Made by a program: the position numbers and the translations under genes. Below are positions 10,248 to 20,134 of a DNA stretch of 64,000 nt, in pieces. The notes under the pieces are model-generated. The model was not told the DNA's origin and did no database searches. It saw only the letters and a program-made list of their open reading frames with translations. Location: positions 470,551,501 through 470,615,500 of the forward strand of contig CM028130.1 of assembly GCA_016271365.2 (NCBI GenBank). Direction: 5' to 3'. How positions within the stretch are numbered: position 1 is the first letter of the stretch; every line of letters begins with the position of its first letter. This DNA comes from Neoceratodus forsteri (taxonomy: Eukaryota > Chordata > Ceratodontiformes > Ceratodontidae).

Positions 10248-10265
10248 TGGTGTCAGAAGTAGTGA
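10248..10265 (+). promoter_or_regulatory. Primer binding site, tRNA-Leu type
   Basis: TGGTGTCAGAAGT follows the 5' LTR directly. It is complementary to the 3' end of vertebrate tRNA-Leu(CAG), which finishes ACTTCTGACA-CCA. The match breaks after 13 bases. It would prime minus-strand DNA synthesis. Confidence 0.75.
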
Positions 10266-10329
10266 ACCGAAACGTTTCTCAATAATGTAGCTGAATTCTG
10301 CAACAAGAAAAAAAAAAGGAAAAGAAAAC

Positions 10330-10936
10330 AAGAAAAATTAAGCAATTCAAGCTGCCTGAACATTTGGCCCTGCAAGGTAATCTGTCGGAGAACTGGAGAA
10401 GATGGGAACAGAGGTTTAAGCTCTACATGGAAGCATCTGGTGCAGTTGGAAAAATCCAAAAAAAACGCAAGTAGCACTTTTACTTCATACTGTAGGGGAG
10501 GAAGCACTAGAAGTATATAACACTTTTAGCTTTGAAGGGGAAGATAGCCCTAAAAATGTAGACACTGTGCTAGAGCGTTTTAAAGCATTTTGCAACCCCA
10601 GAAAAAATGTGGTTTTTGAACACTACAAGTTTTGGGACAGAAAGCAAGCAGAAGGTGAAACTGTTGACCAGTACCTGACAAAACTTAAAACCCTAGCTAA
10701 GAACTGTGAGTTTGGCTCAACTGTAAACATCATGTTAAGAGACAAAATAGTATTTGGGATTTTGGACGTCAGATTAAAGGAAGGTCTCCTGAGAGAGTCA
10801 GACTTAACTTTAAAGAAAGCAGTTGATATTCACAGAGCAGCAGAGGCCGAAAAGACACAGCTCCAAGCCATGATACAGCCACCTCAGAGAAAGTGCTGCA
10901 TGCTACTGCACCACAGAAAAAAGGCAAACAGAGAAA
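10330..10936 (+). pseudogene. Gypsy gag, capsid region
   Basis: The frame gives KLPEHLALQGNLSENWRRWE, then RFKLYMEASGA, QVALLLHTVGEEALEVY, and (10567-10941) LERFKAFCNPRKNVVFEHYK, FWDRKQAEGETVDQYLTKLK and LRDKIVFGILDVRLKEGLL. This is the retrotransposon gag capsid fold (the Retrotrans_gag pattern of W..F..YL...G, ...FC.P..N...ER..F, RD.IV.GI.D..L.E.LL). A frameshift near 10480 and another near 10890 break it. The C-terminal zinc knuckles resume at 19905 after the nested insertions. Confidence 0.8.
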
Positions 10937-13428
10937 AATAGAAATATAGAAGTTGATGCTGGATAAGGACTGCAGGGCCCATCCAGTCTGCCCATTGTTT
11001 CTACCTTATGAATGTGCCATCAGCCTGTACTCTGTCAATGGCCTATCTATTCATGCTCATCTGTATTGCTCTCTTATGCCTATCCCATGCCTGTTTGAAG
11101 CCCTGCACTGTATTCATTTCATAGCCACCACTTCCAGAAGTAGGCCGTTCCATGCATCCACCACCCTTTCTGTGAAAAAGGACTTCCTCACTTTACCCCT
11201 TAATCAGCCTTCCTCTAATCTAATGCTGTGTCCTCTTGTCCTGTTATTTTTCTTACATTGAAACATGTTAGACTCTTTCACCTTGTTAATGCCCTTAAGA
11301 TGTGTGAATGTTTCGATCATATCACCGCTCTCCCTCCTTGTTCTAGGGTATACATATTGAGCTCCATTAGTCTGTCCTCATATGTTTTCTGATGCAGTCC
11401 CTGTACCATTTTGGTTGCCTTTTTCTGGACTGCCTCCATTTTGTTAATGTCCTTGTGTAGGTACGGCCTCCAGTAATGCATGCAGTACTCTGGATGGGGC
11501 CTAACCAGTGTGTTGTAAAGAGGGATTATTACCTCTCTCTTACAACATGTGATACCCCTACTAATACACCCCAACATCCACCTAGCCTTACCTACTGTTT
11601 TAGTGGCCTGCTTGGATGATTTCAGGTCATCTGTGATGATGATGCCAAGTCTCTTTCTTCCCTTGTGACTGCCAGAAACTCCCCTCCCAGCCTATAAATG
11701 GCTTCAGGGTTTCTCTTCCCTATGTGCATGATCTTGCACTTCTTGACATTGAACCCCAGTTGCCACTCTTCTGACCATTTTGCCAGTTTATCCAGATCTC
11801 TTCTCATTCTGCCCACCCTATCTGGATCATCTACTCTGTTGCAGATCTTGGTGTCATCTGCAAATGAACAAACCTTACCCTCCAGTCCATCTGCAATGTC
11901 ACTGATGAAGATATTGAAGAGGACTGGCCCCAGGACTGATCCCTGAGGCACCTCACTTGTGACTTGCATCTCTTCTGTCTGTATACCATTTACCATCATT
12001 CTCTGTGTTCTGCCCACCAACTAGTCTGCCACCAAGTTGACCAACTTCTGACCCACCTGAGCCTACCCAGCTTATTAATCAATCTTCTATGTGGAACAGT
12101 ATTGAAAGCTTTGCTGAAGTCAAGGTAGATGACATCAACTGCACCCCTTTGGCCCACCACTCTGGTTACCCAGTCAAAGAAATGTATGAGATTAGTTTGA
12201 CAGGACCTTCCTGCTGTAAACCCATGCTGTCTTGGATCCTGTGCTCCTATAGATTCCAGGTGTTGCACTATCCTTTCCTTAAGGAGTGCCTCCATAATCT
12301 TGCCCACTACTGAGGTAAGACTGACTGGTCTGTAGCTCCCTGCCTCCTCCCTGCTACCACTCTTGTAGAGCGGGATCACATGAACCCTTCTCCAGTCTTC
12401 TGGGACCTCTCCTGTGCTCAGAGACTCACTAAAGAGTTCTGATAATGGTTCTGCTAGTTCCACCCTTAGCTCCTTTAGTACCCTGGGATGTATGCCATCA
12501 GGCCCATTGCCTTGTCCACCCTGAGCTTAGTGAGCTCTTGTAGTACCCTTTCCTTTGTGAAGGGACTAGTGCACACCTCCTTCCCCCCTGTGTCCAAGGT
12601 GCTCAGCTGTGGGCCCTGCCCTACCTTCTCCTCAGTAAATATTGAGCAAAAGTATCTATTTAAGATAGATGCTTTTCCTTGGTCCTTCTCCACACAGTCC
12701 CCCTTATCCCCATTGATCTTAGCTATACCCCCTCTGGATTTTCTTCTTTCACTAATGTATCTATAGAAAGTCTTGTCCCCTTCTTTTACTGTTCTTGCTA
12801 GTGTTTCCTCTGTTTAAGCCTCTGCCTGCCCTACTGCCTTCTCCGCTTCCCTTAGGGAAGTTTGGTATGCCTCCCTATCTTTGTCCCGCTGCGTTCCCTT
12901 ATATTTCCTGAAGGCTAGCCTTTTGGCTCTAACCTTTTCTTCTACTGTTTTTGAGAACCAAAGTGGTCTCCTCCTTCTTTTGCTCTTGCTTTTCTCTCTA
13001 ACACAATGGGATGTTACTTCAAGTATTGCATCCTTAATGCTTGCCCACTTTGCCTGTACCCGCTCACCTGTATCTCTTCTTACCAGGGCTAGCTTAACTC
13101 TGTTGGCCATCTTATCAAAGTCAGCTCCTCTGTAGTCCCATATTTTTGCCTTGGAATGGGATAATTTACTTCTAGTGGCCAAACTGAACTATACCATGTG
13201 ATGGTCCTTGGCCCCAAGGTGACCTTCTACCTGGAGATCTGTGATCCTTTCCCCGTTAGTCAGTACTAGATCTAGGATAGCCCTGTCTCTTGTGGGTTGT
13301 TGTACCAGTTGTTTGAGGCCCTCCCCCTGCAGGGAATCCATTATGTGTCTAGTTATGGTTCATGGTCCTGCTGGTATTGGCCAATCTGTATCTGGCATGT
13401 TGAAGTCTTCCATTATTAGAGCCTCCCT

Positions 13429-13432
<4 letters not shown>

Positions 13433-13469
<37 letters not shown>

Positions 13470-14895
13470 CTTTATTTTTAATGCGCCTTTCAAAAAATCA
13501 AGGCGCAGAACAGTCTTTAAAATACATCCAAATAGCACATCATAATAAAATCAGTAGAATAAATAATATCAGCATCATAATAAATAATAAAATCAGATTG
13601 GTTAAATATCCTCCCCAAACGCTTTTTTCCACAGAAAGGATTTCAGTGCTTGTTTAAAGCCCCCCACCGTTGTGCACTCTCTAATCCAACGGGGTAGAGA
13701 ATTCCAGAGGGTTGGTGCCGCAAATACAAAGGCCAGGGCACCGGAAGATTTCAAAACTACCCTCGGAATCTCTAGCAACCCCTCGTTGGCTGAGCGGAGC
13801 GGTCGCTCTGGGCTGTAAGGGACCAGAAGCTCTTTCAGGTAGTCAGGGCCCAGACTATGCAGGGCTTTGTAAGACAGCAATCCAACTTTAAAGGAGATCT
13901 GCCACTGAACTGGCAGCCAGTGCAGGCCCTGCAGCAGAGGGGTAATATGGGAGGAACGAGGCATCCCAGTTAACAACAATGCTGCGGAGTTCTGCACCAA
14001 CTGCAAGCGGCGGATATCAACCCCTGGAAGCCCAAAGTAAAGGGAATTGCAGTAGTCCAAGTGCGAGGTCACAAAGGCATGGATCAACGTAGGTAGGTCT
14101 CCGGATGGAACAAGGTGCTTGATCCTAGCGATATTCCTAAGATGATAAAAGGATAGCTTAATGACAGCTGATACTTGTGCATGCAGTGTCAGCCGGTCGT
14201 CAAGAATTACCCCTAGGTCGCAAACCTGTTCAGAGATAGGAAGCTAAACAGTCCCCAGGAATAAACCTGAGGGATGGTTTGTCCCCAACCCCCCTATCCA
14301 GTGACCAGGATCCACGACCATCACCTCCGTGTTTCCAGAATTCAGCTTCAGCCAGCTGGACCTCATCCATCCTTGGATTTCATCGAGACAGTTATTAAAC
14401 ACCGAGAGTGTTCCATTCTGGTCACGTGCAAAAGACAGGTAGAGCTGGGTATCATCGGCATAACAATGAAACTCCAGCCCATACTGTCTTACAATGTCTC
14501 CGAGGGGAAGCATGTGCACTGCAAACAACATGGGGGACAGCACTGAGCCCTGAGGCACCCCACAGGACAGAGAGATCGGGTCGGAGGAAAATACCCCTGA
14601 CACCACTCTCTGTGTTCTACCAGTGAGGAAAGACGTAAACCGTCTGTGGACCAGACCTGAAAGCCCACAGATGTTTCTCAAGTGCTCAAGCAGTACCCCA
14701 TGGTCTACAGTGTCAAATGCTGATGACAGATCCAACAGGACCAAAATGGACCATTTTTACTGGTTTCTCGCCATCAGGAGATCATTGATCACTCGAACCA
14801 GCGCAGTCTCGGTGCTATGCCTCTTTCTAAAACTGGACTGGAGAGGATTGTAGATGCTATGGATGGTCAAATGGTTGTCCAACAATGGCTGTCCT
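13433..14895 (-). mobile_element. L2 LINE inserted in the antisense CR1
   Basis: The tail is an (AAT)n microsatellite at 13433-13470 followed, on the plus strand, by TTTTTAATGCGCCTTTC, an L2 3' end. The minus strand codes for L2 ORF2: SFRKRHSTETALVRVINDLL near 14800, VLLDLSSAFDTVDHGVLLEH, SCGVPQGSVLSPMLFAVHML and FHCYADDTQLYLSF with an intact YADD box, then (13602-14087) FVTSHLDYCNSLYFGLPGVD and APTLWNSLPRWIR. The copy is less damaged than the L2 at 1886-4195. Its 5' end abuts CR1 endonuclease codons near 14895. Confidence 0.85.
13602..14744 (-). pseudogene. L2 ORF2, RT and C-terminal part
   Basis: Two long frames (14244-14744 and 13602-14087) cover RT motifs from LDLSSAFDTVDHG to the post-RT region. 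The YADD catalytic box, the PQGSV motif and the C-terminal LWNSLP motif are intact. One break lies between 14087 and 14244. The endonuclease is missing because the copy is 5'-truncated. Confidence 0.8.
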
Positions 14896-15290
14896 TCAGC
14901 TGTCATGTTTCGTATATCTTCTAACAGTAATGTGTCTATGTCCTCCCCCTGGTCTGGAGGCCTGTAGACAACCCCAGTTCATATGGCTGTCCCATTTCCT
15001 GTTTCCTGGGAAACCCACGGTTCTTCTGACTACTTATGTGAATTCTGAATTTCTGTAGCTTGATATTTTCTTTGACATAAAGGGCCACTCCCCACCCCTT
15101 TTTTTTTTACCTCGGTCTCTTCGGAACAGTATATAGCTGGGTACTGAATTTTCCCAAGTGTGGTTACTGGTGAACCATGTCTCACTAATGGCTACTATGT
15201 CCAGTTTAGCCTCTGTCATTGTTGCCTGCAGGTCTGAGATCTTGTTTCCCAGAATGCAGGAATTTGTGTACATGATTTTCCACTGGCCAG

Positions 15291-16690
15291 ATTTCAGTGT
15301 GTTAGTTGTTGGGCGAGGTCCGGCATTTCCCCTGTGTGTTGGATGGGGAGCCGGACCTTTTTCCTTACTTGGTGATGCAAATGAACAATAAACATGCTGA
15401 ACTCCTGTTTGATCACTAGCTGAAGGGGGAGGGGTGTTCTTCCCATTCGATGTATCAGGTGCGGCACCACTCTCCTCATTTACTAGTTTAAATATTCTGC
15501 AAAGATATCAAACTTCTGCCACAATGCACTGACTCCCTCCTTAGTCAGATGCAGTCCATCAAATTTTAAGAACTTTTGCTCCCAAAACTGTTGTCAGTTA
15601 CCTACAAATTTGTGTCCTTTTTCCTGGCACCAGCCCTTGAGCCACATGTTTAGCTCCCCTATGTCCCCTTCTCTGACCTTCTGTCAGTCTTCCCCCTTCT
15701 CCCAAACCGGCAAGATCTCTGAGAAGGAGATGCCGGATGAAATGGATGACAGTTTGTCTCCCAGCCTGGTCAGGTGTGTTGTATGGGGAACCAAACCTTT
15801 TTCCTTACCTGGTGATACAAATGAACGATAAACATGCTGAACTCCTGTTTGATCACTAGCCGAAGGGGGATGGGTGTTCTTCCTATTCGATGTATCGGGT
15901 GCAGCACCACTCTCCTCATTTACTAGTTTAAATATTCTGCAAAGACGTCAAACTTCTGCCCCAATGCACTGACTCCCTCCTTAATCAGATGCAGTCCATC
16001 AAATTTAAAGAACTTTCGCTCCCAAAACTGTTGCCACTTACCTACAAATTTGTGTCTTTTTTCCTGGCACCAGCCCTTGAGCCACATGTTTAGCTCCCCT
16101 ATCTCCCCTTCTCTGACCTTCTGTCAGTCTTCCCCCTTCTCCCAAACCAGCAGGATCTCAGAGAAGGAGATGCCAGATGAAATGGATGACAGTTTGTCTC
16201 CCAGCCTGGTCAGGTGTTCCTTGGTTCCACAACTGACCGGCTGGCGAGATCGTTAGTCCCTATGTGTACCAGGACATCAAAGTTTTCTCCTGCTTCCTGC
16301 ATGATTTTAGCAATGCAGTCAGTGTCTCACTACGCTGATGTACCTGGAGACATCTGACCATTACCCCCAGCCGGAGATAGGTATCAACTCCCTGAATCAT
16401 GGAGTCTTCTATGATCAAAAGTGTTTTGGATTTCCTTTATGCTTTTTTTGTTTTGGTCCCTGTTTTGGGTGAGTTTTGTTCTGCTAGTTCCTGTGCTGCA
16501 ATGTCCTGCTCTGCAGTGTCCTCTGCCCCTTTGTTTGATTTCAGAGAGAGAGGCAGATACCTGTTTGTAGTTTTTATATGCTTTATGGAGGTGATACGTT
16601 GGAGAGCGTTGAGTGGTGGGACACCCAATTTGCCCCTCCTAACCACCTGCCAACCTCCTGGACCAACTACCCTCAGTGGTTGAGGTGCTT
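15291..16690 (-). pseudogene. CR1 ORF1 with esterase-like domain, partly duplicated
   Basis: The minus strand gives GKLGVPPLNALQRI near 16620, a basic/hydrophilic stretch (KSNKGAEDTAEQDIAAQELA), and then SGNH-domain remains: CLQVHQRS..., HKFVGKWQQFWERKFFKFDG, DGLHLIKEGVSALGQKFD and VFAEYL. The DGLHL block with the catalytic Asp/His is present twice because 440 bp of the gene are tandemly duplicated. Stops and frameshifts make it non-coding. It belongs to the antisense CR1 copy. Confidence 0.65.
15335..16214. repeat. Tandem duplication, 440 bp x 2
   Basis: 15335-15774 and 15775-16214 are direct repeats at an exact spacing of 440 bp. For example AACATGCTGAACTCCTG is at 15391 and again at 15831. 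The two copies differ by scattered substitutions. The unit covers part of CR1 ORF1, so the duplication arose in this copy or in its source element. Confidence 0.9.
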
Positions 16691-16699
16691 CAGTTGGGA

Positions 16700-17005
16700 T
16701 CTATGACTGGTCATCGACAAAAATTTTGTTGAATGACCAGACAGCGAAACCAGAAGGTCGACCACTTTTTGCAGTCGGCTATCAGTTTCCAACGAAAACA
16801 AGTGTTTTCTTAGGGGGGGCTTCACCCCCCACCACTCCCCACTTAATATTATCAGCTCTGGGTCAGAGCTGATTTGGGGGGGTGCAGGACACCCGACAGA
16901 CAGTTTCAGGTTCCAGTGGGTTCCCTACAGCGACAAGGCTCTGTAGTCACTGTAGGGGACCCCGCTGTCGAAATGTCGCTGTACCTGCGACATACCCTTC
17001 AGCTG
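16700..17005. repeat. Palindrome-rich insert of unknown family
   Basis: Three short inverted repeats follow each other: GGTCATCGACAAAA / TTTTGTTGAATGACC around 16710-16740, TCAGCTCTG / CAGAGCTGA at 16851-16871, and TACAGCGACA / TGTCGCTGTA between about 16927 and 16984. C- and G-runs (CCCCCC at 16826, GGGGGGG at 16876) flank the middle one. It may be a small DNA element inserted in CR1 ORF1, but I cannot define its ends. Confidence 0.4.
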
Positions 17006-17009
17006 GATG

Positions 17010-17215
17010 TTGGGGAAATGGCAGGCAATTCTTATAATATATTTCCTCTTGAAAGTGCAATTTCAGGTATGCATTCTCTGTCCATGTTGTCTGGAGCTGA
17101 GCCCTTAGATCTCCAATGGTCTAGCATGTTTAGGACAGCATCCTACATCCTGTATAACTGCCCTTTTGAAAAGTGTCTCACAGTACCTGCAGTTAACAGC
17201 ATCCATTCTAGATGA
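17010..17215 (-). pseudogene. Possible CR1 ORF1 N-terminal zinc finger
   Basis: Minus-strand reading from an ATG at about 17215 gives MDAVNCRYCETLFKRAVIQ, then DVGCCPKHARPLEI. The C-x2-C...C-C-x2-H spacing resembles the finger at the start of CR1 ORF1. It is separated from the rest of ORF1 by the palindrome-rich stretch 16700-17005. The link to this CR1 copy is inferred from position. Confidence 0.3.
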
Positions 17216-17606
17216 GTTGCTGGGTTTATAGCTTGGTCCAAGTAATTAGAAGGAGGAAAATTAAAGCAAAAGTTTGATTTTTTGTTTTGTTTGTTTGTTT
17301 TTGTATAACTTGTTATAACAAGTTAAATTACTTGTGCCCCTGTAAGTGAGGTCACCGTGTGGATATCCCTCTGATCCTCCCCTTCCTGCTTTGCTACAGA
17401 AAATGTCACAACTGTGCTACCCTATAAAAGGAGTACAGCATGGAGTGGTTGGGGACGGGGGTGGGTGGCTGGGCCCTTCCCCTGACAAAAAAGAAGAATC
17501 ATGGGCGAAAAAGAAAAGGAGGTAAGAGCAGAAACAATCAACCAACAACAAATGCAGTAGCCCAGAAGCTTGACCTAATGACAGATAAAACTGTAAAACC
17601 TGTACA
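17216..17606. other. No gene; unassigned sequence inside the gypsy element
   Basis: Contains a TTTG-rich stretch at 17278-17303 and a G-rich stretch near 17455. No reading frame or repeat family was recognised. Confidence 0.4.
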
Positions 17607-17743
17607 GTAGCAAAGTGTTTTTTGCAGGGTATATCTTCCGTGAAATTCAATCAATCAATCAATCAAAATCTTAAATGAAGATTTTGATTGATTGATTGAT
17701 TGAATTTCACAGAAGATATACCCGGCAAACAACACTTTGCTAC
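17607..17743. repeat. Near-perfect palindrome, 66-bp arms with 5-bp loop
   Basis: 17607-17672 and 17678-17743 are reverse complements with three mismatches and no gaps. The centre is (AATC)n / (GATT)n and the outer part is GTAGCAAAGTGTT / AACACTTTGCTAC. The right arm is the start of the direct repeat that follows, so the left arm is an inverted copy of it. Confidence 0.9.
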
Positions 17744-19136
17744 AGAGGAAAAATAAAGCAGTAACAGAAGATATACCTTGAAAAAAAAAATTTGAATCAG
17801 AGATTACAGCAGTAATCTGTAAGCACAAAACAGTAACAAACCTGTAGGCACACCCTGTAATAATGCAGCAAAAAGTATACCCAGCAGCAGCAATTTGAAT
17901 CAGAGAACAATAAAACAGTAAAATGTTAGCAAAAAAACAGTAACAAACCCTGTGAGTACAAAAGAAAATAATAACACACAGTAAATCTGCCTAGCTAAAA
18001 GAAACCTTAATCTTTCTCCTTGCTCTGTCCTTACAAGCAAACCTAGAAGAAAAGAAACATAGAATTTGATGGCAGATAAGGACCGCTTGGCCCACCTAGT
18101 CTGCCATTTTCCTACCAAATAGATGAGCTGCAGATCCTAGTTAACCAACAGCTTACTTCCTCTTACCCCCCACTAGAACTGCCGTATGTCTGTCCCATGC
18201 ATTCTTCAATTCCCCCACTGTTTTTGACTTCAGGATCTCCTCAGGAAGGCTGTTCCATGCATCCACAACCTTCTCCATGAAAAAATACTTCCTCACATTA
18301 CCTCTGAGCCTTCCCCCCTCTATCTTCAAATTGTGCCCCCTTGTTCTTGCGCATCTCTTTTTCTGAAAGATGCTTCCCTCTTGGACTTTGTTGATTCCCT
18401 TGAGGTACTTGAAAGTTTCTATCATGTCTCTCCTCTCCTCCTTTCCTCGATGGTATACATATTAAGCTCCTTTAGTCTCTTTTCTTAATGTATTCTGGTG
18501 CAGACCCTGCACCATTTTGTTTTCCCTCCTTTGGACAGCATTCTCCCTGTCTATGTCTTTGTGGAGATGGGGTTTCCAGAACTGCATGCAGTACTCCAGA
18601 TGGGGTCTCACCAACTGTCTGTACAGAGGGATAACAACTTCTTATTTTCTACTGGTGATGCCTCTCCTTATGCATCCCAGTATCCCCCCAGCCCTCCTTA
18701 TTGCCTTCTCACATTGCTTGCCCACCTTTAGGTCATCTGATATAACTACCCCCAGGTTCCTTTCCATTTCTGTTGTTGTCAGTATCTCACCCCCTATTGT
18801 GTACTCTTCCCCTGGGTTTTTATTTCCCAGATGCATTACTTTGCACTTCTTTGCATTGAATCTGAGCTGTCATACATTTGACCATTCCTCCAACTTTGCC
18901 AAGTCTCTTATCATCCTTTCCACCCCACCTTGTGTATCAACCCTGTTGCAGATCTTTGTGTTGTCTGCAAAGAGACTTACTTTTCCTTCCACTCCCTCTG
19001 CAATGTCACTTATAAAGACATTAAAAAGGACCAGACCCAGTACTGAACCCTGTGGTGCCCCACTAGTAACCCCCTTTCTTTACTGTGAAAAGAGCTCAGG
19101 TGAAGCAAGGTGCCTTTGCCAGCAAACCACAAAAAC
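17704..19136. repeat. ~400-bp repeat, copy 1, interrupted by CR1
   Basis: 17704-18054 plus 19087-19136 match 19413-19822 in direct orientation (shared blocks TTTCACAGAAGATATACCC, AACCTGTAGGCACACCCTG and GGTGCCTTTGCCAGCAAACC). The CR1 at 18055-19086 interrupts it. The pair could be terminal repeats of a small LTR-type element or a segmental duplication inside the gypsy element. Confidence 0.75.
18055..19086 (-). mobile_element. CR1 LINE, 5'-truncated
   Basis: The plus strand begins AAACATAGAATTTGATGGCA, the CR1 tail. The minus strand carries the ORF2 C-terminus: MHLGNKNPGEEYTIGGEI near 18830, GCIRRGITSRK, and MIETFKYLKGINKVQEGSIF to 18153, with VFADNTKI-type RT sequence near 18960. The 6-bp target duplication GAAAAG is at 18049-18054 and 19087-19092. 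The empty site survives in the sister repeat near 19775. Confidence 0.85.
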
Positions 19137-19412
19137 ACCAACTAACCTGACCTTTTAACTCTTCCTTCTGATCGAAGTTACTAAGTATTTGTCAGCTCCA
19201 CCCCCTCCCCGTTACACACCTAATCCCCTGGAAGAGCTGTGGGAGGAAAGCAATTCGCTTCTTCAGTGTGAGAAGGAGACTGCAACATCTTTGAGATCAA
19301 ACCAAAAACCTTTCAGCAAAAAAATAAAATAAAATAGTAGTAAACAGTAATTTTGCTTAGCCTAAGGATAGATAAAAAAAGTCACAAAAATGTAAGCACC
19401 ACCTGTAACAGT
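19137..19412. other. Spacer between the two ~400-bp repeats
   Basis: No ORF or recognised family. It has an A-rich stretch (AAAAATAAAATAAAATAG near 19320). If the flanking repeats are LTRs, this would be the remnant of the internal region. Confidence 0.3.
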
Positions 19413-19822
19413 TTCACAGAAGATATACCCTGCAAAAAACACTTTGCTACAGAGAAAAATAAAGCAGTAACAGAATATATACCTTGCAAAAAACAATTTG
19501 AATCAGAGAAGATTACAGCAGTAATCTGTAAGCACAAAACAGTGACAAACCTGTAGGCACACCCTGTAATAATGCAGCAGAAAGTATACCCTACAACAGC
19601 AATTTGAATAAGAGAACAATAAAGCAGTAAAATGTCAGAAAAAAAACAGTAACAGACCCTGTGAGTACAAAAGAAAATAGTAACACACAGAAAATCTGCC
19701 TAGCCAAAAGAAGCTTTAATATTTTTCCTTGCTCTGATAATGTTCCTTGCTCTGTCCTTACAAGCAAACCTAGAAGAAAAGAGCTCAGGTAAAGCTAGGT
19801 GCCTTTGCCAGCAAACCTAGTC
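19413..19822. repeat. ~400-bp repeat, copy 2 (uninterrupted)
   Basis: Direct repeat of 17704-19136 minus the CR1. It runs through AGAAGAAAAGAGCTCAGG near 19770, the unfilled CR1 target site. It includes one short local duplication (TTCCTTGCTCTG at about 19726 and 19744). Gypsy gag sequence resumes just after its end. Confidence 0.8.
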
Positions 19823-19854
19823 TTCCACCACAGGAAAAAAGACACACAGCAAGT

Positions 19855-20025
19855 CATGAAAGCAAGCCAGTATCCACAGAACACAAACGGCACCCAGCTC
19901 AGACATGCGATCATTGTGGACAAACCCATGCACCGTGAAGTTGCCCAGCCTATGGAGAAACTTGCCACAAATGTTAAAAGAAGAATCACTTTGCAAAAAT
20001 ATACCGTGCACGAACTGAGACCACA
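19855..20025 (+). pseudogene. Gypsy gag nucleocapsid: two zinc knuckles
   Basis: The frame reads QTCDHCGQTHAP then SCPAYGETCHKC, followed by KKNHFAKIYRAR. The first knuckle has the C-x2-C-x3-H-x4-C spacing, with one stop between H and C. The second has C-x2-C-x4-H and its last Cys is changed to Tyr. This is the C-terminal part of the gag that starts at 10330. Such a knuckle binds the element's RNA. Confidence 0.65.
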
Positions 20026-20134
20026 AAAAGCAGTAACTTGCAAGAAATTAATATGGACAGCCTCTTTTTATGACAAGTATCACGTGCAGAGCAAACGTAA
20101 AAAGATCATGACACAGATGCCTGGTATGCACACG

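Larger units (their letters stand above)
10990..15290 (-). pseudogene. CR1 ORF2 (endonuclease, RT), split by an L2 insertion
   Basis: Read on the minus strand, the endonuclease starts near 15275: YTNSCILGNKISDLQATM, then VAISETWFTSNHTW (catalytic Glu) and YRRDRG-like sequence, reaching DIDTLLLEDIRNM near 14900, where the L2 copy interrupts. After the gap (13432) come the linker (RPLWFSKTVEEKVRAKRLAF at 12900-12960), LRVDKAMG, YRPVSLTSVVGKIMEALL, LDFSKAFNTVPHRRL, EVPQGSVLGPVLFNIF and SFADDTKICN (FADD box near 11855). The C-terminal part is MHIGKRNPEAIYRLGG and YTLEQGGRAVI to about 11317. Several frameshifts and stops are present. The family is CR1 by the SLTSVVGK / LDFSKAFN pattern. Confidence 0.8.
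10937..17215 (-). mobile_element. CR1 LINE, antisense, long, with nested L2 and a 440-bp duplication
   Basis: The 3' end at about 10937 has the hallmark CR1 tail, which reads ATAGAA...GATAAGGACTGCAGGGCCC on the plus strand. ORF2 runs from about 15290 down to 10990 and is interrupted by an L2 copy (13433-14895). ORF1 lies upstream (about 15300-16690, with a possible N-terminal finger at 17010-17215). The copy sits antisense inside the gypsy gag. It is the longest CR1 after 5161-9811, but its 5' end is not certain. Confidence 0.75.
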
